Shown here: positions 41,458-49,414 of the stretch, piece by piece
Position numbering within the stretch: position 1 is the stretch's first letter
Layout of the letters: the number at the start of each line of letters is the position of its first letter
Origin: Nemertoderma westbladi
Taxonomy: Eukaryota; Xenacoelomorpha; Nemertodermatida; Nemertodermatidae
Direction of reading: 5' to 3'
Assembly (NCBI GenBank): GCA_032718475.1
Contig: JAUCBJ010005619.1
Coordinates: forward strand, 1-50,851
DNA length: 50,851 bases
Made by a program: the position numbers and the translations under genes
Notes under the pieces: generated by a model
What the model was told of the DNA's origin: nothing
What the model saw: only the letters and a program-made list of their open reading frames with translations
Database searches by the model: none

Positions 41458-42056
41458 TTGATTGCCACATTCTCTAATGATATTATATTGCCATACTGTT
41501 AATTTCATTTTAAACTCTATCTATTAACATGTTAGTCTGACATAAGTAACGCTAAATAAGTACAGTAAATTCGATAGAAATTTATATTGTGTAGGAGTCT
41601 CTAAAAAGCTTGTCCATTTCAGTCACGACCGTTACGCCAACTTTAAACTGGAATACAATCAATAAAACGTAATGTATTCCAGTGCGGTTTCGATTTTATT
41701 AAAGGTCCATATCTTAGGATCATATCATAGTAATATCTTTTCAATATCATTCTTCCATGTGCCCTTAGAATACTCATTAATACCGGAAACCCATGCGGAA
41801 TGTCACGACCGTTACGCTGGAATGGCTGAAATTAGCTGAAATACTATCAGACTATGGGAATTTATAAGATGTATTTAATTACAGCTGAATGTCATAACTC
41901 ATAATTATTATACAATGGAATGCCAGAAATGGATTCCAATTCCATATTTCAATATTTGAAAAGCTACTCCAAAAGTTGAATTTTAATAAAATGTTGAATT
42001 TTAAAAAATAAAGTTGAAATTTCAACTCAGTTGAAAATAGAACTTCTCCCCGACTG

Positions 42057-42061
42057 CCACT
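42057..42061. repeat. CCACT direct repeat, right
   Basis: Matches 37568-37572 at the other end of the 4.5-kb element. Confidence 0.55.
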
Positions 42062-42634
42062 ATAATGTCAATAGCGGCCTTGGTTCTATGGTCAAGTATG
42101 AAATGATTGACATAACTTTGATTTGTAGGCCTAGATTTTGACTGGCATGCAGTCTGACAGTAGAAGTACACTACTGTTCGTATAATACAATCTGTATAAT
42201 GCAAGACCTGATGACATTATGCAGTGGGTAGATATATAAACTCGAATAACTGCAGAACTGAGACTCAAAATTTAGGTCATAGGCCTACAGGCCTAGTCTT
42301 ACTGTCTTAAAGTAGCCCATATACTGAAGGATAGCTGGATAGTCTATGCTAAGTATAGACTACGTTTATGTAGGCTGTCTGGCTGTGGTCCTATGCCTCT
42401 GCCTCTCCCTCTATCTAGCAAATTTATTGAGTTCCTCCCTCTGCAATTTTGCGGGCTTAGCAGCTTGGGACCGTTTTTTGTGTTTTTCGAACACAAAAAG
42501 CTGCATTAAACCTCATAAGATTGTATTGTCATGCTCTCTGACTGCTAGATCAACGCCCTTCACCCTTACAGTCTGATCAATGTGTGGCTTGCCCCACAAT
42601 GCTTTGTTTTATTTTGCACATCCACATCATGTGC
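42062..42634. other. Non-coding stretch
   Basis: The plus frame 42346-42576 is open but shows no domain. No other feature is seen. Confidence 0.35.
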
Positions 42635-42642
42635 GGGTGCGC

Positions 42643-43112
42643 GGTCCTACGAATTACCCCAAAATACCCCAAAACACCCCAAAATACCCCAAAAGACCCC
42701 AAAATAGTATAAAACTACCCCAAAATACCCCAAAATAGTTTATAATTACCCCAAAATACCCCAAAATAGTTTAGAATTACCCCAAAATACTTTTTTTTGA
42801 GCCTTTGTTTTGGAAATTTAATTTACCCCAAAATATGGCAAAATGACGAATTACCCCAAAATAATGACGAATTACCCCAAAATAATTAAAAAATTTTTCT
42901 TCACTCTCGTTTATTGTTTTGGTTAAAAAAACTTGCCACTGTAACCTGCTCCTTTCCCTCGCTGTTAAAAAACATTGTTAGCTTATTTTGGGGTATTTTG
43001 GGGTAATTTTTTAGCCTTTTTGGGGTATTTTGGGGTAATTTTTGACTATTTTGGGGTATTTTGGAGTATTTTGGGGTGTTTTGGGGTATTTTGGGGTAAT
43101 TCGTAGGACCCC
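42643..43112. mobile_element. Hairpin MITE built of TACCCCAAAA units, 8-bp duplication
   Basis: GGTCCTACGAATTACCCC at the left (42643) is the inverse of GGGGTAATTCGTAGGACC at the right (to 43110). Both arms consist of about ten C4A4-type 10-bp units (TACCCCAAAA; GGGGTATTTT on the other arm). GGGTGCGC flanks both sides (42635-42642 and 43113-43120), an 8-bp duplication as made by hAT transposases. The middle holds the CGTTTATTGTTTTGGTTA / GTAACCTGCTCCTTTCC module. Plus frame 43042-43320 is a by-product. Confidence 0.8.
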
Positions 43113-43378
43113 GGGTGCGCCCTTCTACACGAATTTAATTAGGCCTACACTTGTATACCAGTACTGCAGTACACGTACTCTTTGTTGTACTCTTCGTTGT
43201 ACTCTTTTCGTATTTTGTACTATATTGTACTATTTTGTATTTGTCTGTTTCAGTGTTTCTTTGTACTTTATGTACAGATTCGTCGGACCCAAAACTTCAG
43301 AACTTAAAGCATTTAGCTAGGGCTCGATCGGACCTACGGCCTCCGGCTCCGGCTCCGGCCATTTTGGCAATGCAATGC

Positions 43379-43463
43379 ACTGCAATAATCTGATAATATT
43401 GCCTGTTTTATAGGCTAAATGATTTAGCCTATAAAACAGGCAATATTATCAGATTATTGCAGT
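43379..43463. repeat. Perfect 85-bp palindrome (42-bp arms, 1-nt centre)
   Basis: Left arm 43379-43420 (ACTGCAATAATCTGATAATA...) is the exact inverse of the right arm 43422-43463, with a single G at 43421 between them. No mismatch is seen. It lies 350 bp upstream of the KH gene start. Confidence 0.92.
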
Positions 43464-43812
43464 AGGCCTATCTGCCTATTGGATGTTCAGAAAATTATTG
43501 CTTTCGATTTTACTCTCACTCTCATGTCCTTGCTGCCTTGGTTTGGTATTGGTATTGGCATGATTGGTACTGGTAGTAGTGGCCTAGCTGCCTAGTACTG
43601 TCTGAGTGTAGTACGGCAGATGTAAATGTAGGGCCTACTGGTCAGCTGGTAGCACATCTCCATCTCAGCTTAGTCTTTAGTCTGATAGTGTTTAGTGTTA
43701 GTCAGTTGTTGTTGCAGTGTTGTTGAACGCTTGACCTTGAACCTAGATCAATAGATACATAGATAGACCAGTAGGCCTACCAACTACTGAACTAAACATA
43801 CCAGAGAACGAA

Positions 43813-44733
43813 ATGGCGTCTACTGAGGAGTACTCAGACTATCTATCCGATACTGTAGTTCCCCCTGGCCAGGTGCCTGCAGTTCAAGATCACACTGTAG
43901 AGGGAAACAATTTCGACACATCAATTCAACCTGAACAAATACAGCAACATGACCAAATACAACAGCAGCAGGCAGCAGAACCGCTACCTCCTGGACCTCC
44001 TAAATCATTCCTCCTACCAGAAGAAGTCAACGACATCGACCCAGACGACTTCCTTTCCCTGGACCAATACCAAAATATAATCCTCCGCAAACGAGTCCTA
44101 ATGCCTTTACAAAAATATCCCGGCTACAATTTCATTGGCAAGATCCTCGGACCCAAAGGTGATACATTGAAGCAGTTGATTAAGGACTCTAGATGCCGGA
44201 TATTTCTACTCGGCAGAGGCACTGTTAGAGATAGAGATGAAGAGGAGAGACGCCGCATGTCAGGCGACCCTCAATACATCCATCTTAATTACGATCAACA
44301 CGTCCTTGTAGAGACGAAAGCCACAGCCCCCGAGGCGTTTGGAAATATTTCCACAGCTTTAAAGGGTTTGTCAACATTGCTAGTTCCTGATGAAGATCAA
44401 CTAGCGAGTCAAGGCCAGGCAACTTATGTTGCTACTCCTACTAGCAACCATGCAGTCCGTCCTAGGGACGGTTACCGTGGTACCGGTAGGGGTTACGGGT
44501 CTACCCAACCGGGACCCTACGGGGCACAGGTGAGTGGCTTTCCGTCGCCGAGTGGGGATCAGTTCTACCCAACAGCTGGTTTCGGGGCTGTGGGTAGTGT
44601 TCCTGCGGGGCGGGGGTATGGGCGCGGTGGGAGGGGCGGTGGCTTTGGGGCTTCGGATAGGGGGCGGGGAGCCAGATCCCATCCCTATGCTGGTAGGGGT
44701 GGGCACCGTGGTGGGCATGGGAGGGGCGTTTAA
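43813..44733 (+). CDS. Sam68/SLM-like KH-domain RNA-binding protein (STAR family), intronless
   Basis: 306 codons, intact, ATG in a good context (ACGAAATGG). Residues 1-65 are Gln/Pro-rich. 75-90 resemble the QUA1/N-flank. 91-192 form the single maxi-KH domain with RVLMPLQKYPGYNFIGKILG, the GPKG loop (113-116), then RIFLLGRGTVRDRDEEERRR and HVLVETKA, as in KHDRBS1-3. 215-306 are Tyr/Gly and RG/RGG-rich, typical methylation and RNA-binding tails. Such proteins bind U/A-rich RNA and steer splicing in the nucleus. Family members normally have several introns and a C-terminal Tyr-rich tail; here there are none and the protein is short, so a retrocopy is likely. A perfect donor CAG|GTGAGT lies in the frame at 44529/44530, so an alternative spliced form is possible. 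AATAAA is at 45457. Confidence 0.85.
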   Translation: MASTEEYSDYLSDTVVPPGQVPAVQDHTVEGNNFDTSIQPEQIQQHDQIQQQQAAEPLPPGPPKSFLLPEEVNDIDPDDFLSLDQYQNIILRKRVLMPLQKYPGYNFIGKILGPKGDTLKQLIKDSRCRIFLLGRGTVRDRDEEERRRMSGDPQYIHLNYDQHVLVETKATAPEAFGNISTALKGLSTLLVPDEDQLASQGQATYVATPTSNHAVRPRDGYRGTGRGYGSTQPGPYGAQVSGFPSPSGDQFYPTAGFGAVGSVPAGRGYGRGGRGGGFGASDRGRGARSHPYAGRGGHRGGHGRGV

Positions 44734-45456
44734 GTAAAATCATAGGCTAAGGAAAGCTGCGGTATATCTTCTCAACCAGTTACTGTAAATCATTTATATA
44801 CTTTATCGTAGTTATTACGATAACTTTGGGATTAACTGGGGATAAACTATTCCATCCATTTCGCCTCGGGAGGACGTTAACATCTAATTAATACTATTAA
44901 AGAATAATGGAATTTGAAAGTAAAAAATTATAATATAAATGAAGATGTTATGTTTATTACTAACAATAGAAACAACGAAGACTACGTTTATTATAAACAT
45001 GTCACGGCACAGGTCTGATTCTCTATTATATAATTAAATAATCATTATAATTATATAATATTTATATATTATATAACTGATGTAACTATATATAGCGACG
45101 GAGTACCTACTTGTATGATGTCAAATATTTTAAAATAATATGGTGTATCATAAGCAAACTTAACTGCATTATAATAATACATTATTTTTTTGGACGTTGT
45201 AAACAATCTTTCTGCACTTATTAATTGTTTTGTAGGGTTTAATGTAATGTGTGTTGTCAAGTTACCGTACTATATACTGTAATATAAATATATAATATTA
45301 TACTTTTCAAAAGTTAAACAATGCATTACCGGTACCATTAATGTATAGTAGTTATTTATAATTCAAAAACAGTTGTTTGTAACACGGATGGCTGAAACCT
45401 AAAATAATAGGAAGGTTTTAAAGTAGACCTGGTAAATTTTGTATATATCGAAGGTA
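44734..45456. other. 3' flank of the KH gene
   Basis: AT-rich; presumed 3' UTR. An ATTAAA occurs near 44895. No other gene. Confidence 0.4.
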
Positions 45457-45462
45457 AATAAA
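45457..45462 (+). terminator. Possible poly(A) signal of the KH gene
   Basis: First AATAAA downstream of the stop codon, about 725 bp away; another lies near 45484. The AT-rich context lowers its weight. Confidence 0.3.
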
Positions 45463-45570
45463 GGCTAATAAGAATTTTAAAGAAAAATAAACTTTTCAAA
45501 TATAAACAAACATGTTTAAGTTTTTAATCAATCATATTATTTTAATTATTGCTCAGTTAAAATCAGAGAC

Positions 45571-45586
45571 GGGGGGGGGGGGGGGG
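45571..45586. repeat. Poly(G) tract
   Basis: G16 followed by TGGGGG. Confidence 0.85.
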
Positions 45587-45794
45587 TGGGGGCTGGAAGC
45601 AAATCCCATCTCAGCGAATTAATATCTCGCCCCCTCGCCTCAATGTTAAAATCTCAATTTAGGGACAGTTCTAATCTAACCAAAACAATAAACGAAACTC
45701 AATAGAACAGGATTACAGTTTTATTTTTGGGAGTAATCAGATGTTATTTGCGTCAAATTTCCCCAGGAGAGCGTTGAATTCTTATTGCATCGAA

Positions 45795-45797
<3 letters not shown>

Positions 45798-45827
<30 letters not shown>

Positions 45828-45841
45828 ACCCCCCCCCCCCC
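45798..45841. repeat. Long poly(C) tract
   Basis: About 30 C, one A, then 12 C: the longest homopolymer region of the window. Confidence 0.85.
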
Positions 45842-47110
45842 TATCTGTAAAATATTTCATATATCATTTAAAATAATACTTCTAGCCAATTTTGATGAAA
45901 TCCTAATAAAACATACCTAATATAATAATATCCCCATCCCTGGTTTATAATATTCTATAGAGCCTTACAGCTTACAGTATTATATACTGGTGCAGTATTA
46001 AATGGCGATATGGGATGGACCATCGTTATAAAAATCAGAGTGTTGGTTTAATAGTTGCAGTTTAATTCCTAAACTGTAGCATTACCGGTACTACATTTTA
46101 ACGATATTGTGCATTAATTAAAATTATTTATTTACCTTATCGCCCCTCGATCTCTAGTTTATTGACATCGATAGCTGTGCGCGTCCGGTAAATGAGAGAT
46201 ATCAGGACGACCGGGAAATAAAGTATATTTTATTTTATGCACAATTTATATAAATATATAATTGTTATATTTCCATTGCGATTGATTAGGCAATATATGA
46301 AACTAAATAATAGTATATTTCACTGCTGACTGCTATTTGTTTACATTGACATACCGGACGGTACTGGTAATATAGTTTCGATTAATTATATAATAATAAT
46401 AATATCGTTATTATTTAATGGTTCGGTTGGAATATATGTCAATAAATAATAGGTGTTTGTTTTGTTATAAATATATATAAAATGTTATATTTAATTCTTT
46501 ATAAATAACATATTATTTATATTAAGGTTGTAATATATAACTAAAATACGTGAAACATTTATTCAATAATACGGTATCTAACTTAATCAGTTAAATTATA
46601 TAAGTATGAAATTTGTTCTAACTAAAAAATATAGTTGGTAAAAGAATGAAATGGTTGAATTAATACTCACGAATTATTTATATGTAAACAACAAGAAGGT
46701 ACTCGAACCTGTATATTTATTGGCAAGGAGCGATTTTATTGCGAAAAATTTCTGTTTTTCCATAGTTATTGGTTAAAAGTATACATTATAATATTAAAAA
46801 CGAAGATCTTCTTTGTTTACCATAATAAAAATATATTATAGTTAACGGAGTATATATATATACTATATATAGAGTATACATAATTTCAATGTTCTTTAAT
46901 ATAATAAACATACACTAACTAATGTACACATATAATTATATACAGCAAGAATGTGTTCAAACAATATATATAATTAATTGTTTATATATTAATTGTATTA
47001 TACAGTAACATTATGGTTTACTCTTAATAATATTAAAAATGCTAAGTAATTATTTAATAAAATATTGTAAATTGTGCTTGGTATATAATGTATAACGTAT
47101 AATAATTAAG
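45842..47110. other. Very AT-rich intergenic region
   Basis: Dominated by AT with TATATATATA-type runs (46850-46875). No gene, element ends or conserved module recognised. Confidence 0.5.
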
Positions 47111-47115
47111 CTCTG

Positions 47116-47292
47116 ATTCGGCGGGTTGAGCGGTTATTTCCAAATTAAAGATTCAAGTTTAATTCAGTTACATCTTAAGGAATATTTGCAATTCTGTTAC
47201 TTTCAGTTCTTAACTGACAAACTTTGTAAAATATCGGAAGTGTTGGCCCGAAGGGAAAATTGCCCTGATCGTTTTTATATTTTATAAAAATG
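47116..47292. repeat. 176-bp direct repeat, left copy
   Basis: GGCGGGTTGAGCGGTTATTT...TTTTATAAAAATGT; it recurs at 47394-47567 with a single T missing from a T-run. Confidence 0.9.
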
Positions 47293-47297
47293 TAATT

Positions 47298-47393
47298 GGC
47301 ACGGAACGCTCAACACTAACTCCAAATGGGGAACATCCGGCCCATGTGAAGAATACCAGACTTCCTGCCGTTATATTTCAATTTGCAGATACC
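47298..47393. repeat. 96-bp unit, forward copy
   Basis: GGCACGGAACGCTCAACACT...TTTGCAGATACC; its perfect inverse is at 48356-48451. It contains CCCATGTGAAGAATACCAG, the head of the CATGTGAAGAATACC repeat family. Confidence 0.9.
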
Positions 47394-47567
47394 GGCGGGT
47401 TGAGCGGTTATTTCCAAATTAAAGATTCAAGTTTAATTCAGTTACATCTTAAGGAATATTTGCAATTCTGTTACTTTCAGTTCTTAACTGACAAACTTTG
47501 TAAAATATCGGAAGTGTTGGCCCGAAGGGAAAATTGCCCTGATCGTTTTATATTTTATAAAAATGTT
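47394..47567. repeat. 176-bp direct repeat, right copy
   Basis: Matches 47116-47292 apart from one base. The two copies enclose the 96-bp unit. Confidence 0.9.
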
Positions 47568-47934
47568 AAAACATTCACAATGTGTTGATTTCTGGAGTGT
47601 TTAGAGAGGAGCCTGGAGTGCTTTGCTTCGAAACAACTGTCCTGTTCTTGGTCAGCAAAGGTAGAATGTCGGAAGTGCTAAATTACAGTTCCATCTGTGA
47701 GATAATCAATTATATAGTTAAGTTAATTTAATTAACTTATTTTGCCTATGAGTATGGTTGAGAATAGCTGAGCTATGAGCATTGAAATGGTGCATGTTTT
47801 CGCATACAATCCAATAATGCTTTACTTATATAATTTTACTATTAATTATAAATTTCACTCCGGTTGCTAATTTCAGAAAGTTTAATAATGTTGCACTGCA
47901 CAGCGCATGCATTATGACCTTTCGAATGCTTTAG

Positions 47935-48035
47935 CCGGTTCAGACGTGGCAACTTTGTCAGCAACTTTATTTGGAGCAGCTTGGTTATGGTTAGTTTGAC
48001 TGTAAAACTGGGTAATTAACATTGACGATTAGTGA
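47935..48035. mobile_element. Fragment of the GTTGC-rich MITE
   Basis: CAGACGTGGCAACTTTGTCAG, then CAACTTT, and GGTTAGTTTGACTGTAAAAC with TGGGTAATT resemble the ends and middle of the element at 27358-27738. The rest is deleted. Confidence 0.5.
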
Positions 48036-48122
48036 GTCCAACAACGTATGTTAAGAAGATACTTCCACTACAATAGTAGTGGTTTATATTTATTTTGTGA
48101 TAGTTATTAGTTATGGAGTGTT

Positions 48123-48357
48123 CCGCCCATGTGAAGAATACAAGGATTTCACTTTTCGGTCGACTTTTTATTGGAATTTTATATACCGGTATGAAGATTT
48201 TTTATTTTTTCTAATTTATCTTTATTAAGTGTTTTATAGCGTTTATTTCTGTTTTATAACCTGTACATATACTAATTCGTTTATTGTTTTGGTTAAATTC
48301 AGCCCTTCTGTAACCTGTGTTGTTGGTGAAAGAAAACCTGCTATTCTTCACATGGGG
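48123..48357. mobile_element. CATGTGAAGAATA MITE, complete copy
   Basis: Starts CCCATGTGAAGAATA (48126) and ends TATTCTTCACATGGGG (48357), so this copy has both inverted ends. Interior: GGATTTCACTTTTCGGTCGA, TTGGAATTTTATA, a T-rich tail, then CGTTTATTGTTTTGGTTA and TGTAACCTGTG. It shows that the two dispersed motifs noted elsewhere belong to one family. Confidence 0.75.
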
Positions 48358-48451
48358 TATCTGCAAATTGAAATATAACGGCAGGAAGTCTGGTATTCTT
48401 CACATGGGCCGGATGTTCCCCATTTGGAGTTAGTGTTGAGCGTTCCGTGCC
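48356..48451. repeat. 96-bp unit, inverted copy
   Basis: Perfect inverse of 47298-47393. Confidence 0.9.
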
Positions 48452-49395
48452 CTATAGGTAGCAGCCAAGAGAGTGGATCCTTCTGGTTGCCTCTAATGAC
48501 TATAAGTATGACAATGACAAAAGATAATGCGTTAGGTATTTTGTATAATTTCCATTGATTGTTAAATAATATTTTAAAAATGCTCCCAATTACATTGGGG
48601 ACACTGGGAGTTAGAAGGTTTATTTAATGGAACTTATTTAATGGAATTTAATTAAACCGGAGTATAGTGTCGTAAATCGTGAGGACATTTAATGTTTAGA
48701 TATGTAGCCCTCTATCTGGAGACTATTAAAGTGATGGTGTCTAAAAAATCAAGTTTCGGTCCTATTGATGCCCTAACAGTCTCAGTTCGCTATGGCTACC
48801 AACTTCGTGGCTCGCCCCGCTAGAGAGAACGAGGTACTATTGTGCTGTTCAAAAAATATCCCTTTTATATACAAATTAGTTTTGTAACTTTTCTCTGTGT
48901 GCCGTTACAAATGCTGTTCTGTGATTACTGCATCTTCACTCAACGTACGTGCGTTCCCCGAATGGGTCTCATTCGCGTTGCTGCTACCATAAAGTTAGAT
49001 TATGAATTATTGTTGAAGATTATTGAAGATTATGCAGTTCAGTGAGTAATTTTAAATCTTCAAAACAAGCCCCCACCATCCCCCCCCCCACCCCCCATCC
49101 CCACCCAACCCAATCGTACCAGCTAACAACAGCAATATATTCCTGCAACATTCCTCATCCCAACATTCACCTCGACGATTACTTCCAGCTGTTTTAGTTA
49201 TGGCTTTGGTCCTTTGGATAACATTCTAATTGGTTGAATTGAAATTAACATGGGTGTAAAAATTTTATTTGATTATTAACATAAAAAAGTCCGAACTGTA
49301 GTTACATTGTTCGTATGTAAATCTTGTTTTTATATATTGTATAGGGGCCTATTATTGTATTGCTGTCCAATATTTGTTTGTATTTATTATCCCAT
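48452..49395. other. Non-coding stretch before the terminal minisatellite
   Basis: The plus frame 48842-49045 starts with GTG and shows no domain. A C-rich run with As is at 49070-49105. Confidence 0.4.
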
Positions 49396-49414
49396 GTTTA
49401 TTTGTAATACGGCT

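Larger units (their letters stand above)
38718..41818. repeat. Dispersed TGTCACGACCGTTACGCT motif, seven copies
   Basis: Plus-strand copies near 38718, 39803 (CACAACCGTTACG), 39827, 41622 and 41801; minus-strand copies near 38873 and 39065. The core GTCACGACCGTTACG is 15-18 bp. Most copies keep every core base although the sequence around them differs, as expected for binding sites or repeat ends rather than a decaying tandem array. Confidence 0.7.
37573..42056. mobile_element. 4.5-kb DNA element with CAGTCGGGGAGAAGTTC inverted ends
   Basis: 37573 starts CAGTCGGGGAGAAGTTC; 42056 ends with its exact inverse, and weaker pairing continues for about 70 bp (CAACTGAGTT, an AAATTT block, a T-run, TTAA). 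CCACT flanks both sides. The element contains a C20 run, at least seven copies of a TGTCACGACCGTTACG motif, a 162-bp satellite array and a later piggyBac insertion; without the latter it is about 2.9 kb. It has no transposase frame of its own. The 5-bp duplication and CAG...CTG ends do not decide a superfamily (Transib-type or hAT-type are candidates). Confidence 0.6.

Noticed and set aside
42651-43100. CCCCAAAA repeats as ciliate-type telomere or contamination
   Set aside because: The arrays form inverted arms of an element with an 8-bp flanking duplication; the unit is TACCCCAAAA, and the flanks are the same genome.
44401-44743. Minus-strand Pro/His-rich frames over the KH gene
   Set aside because: Shadows of the RG/Gly-rich coding sequence on the plus strand.
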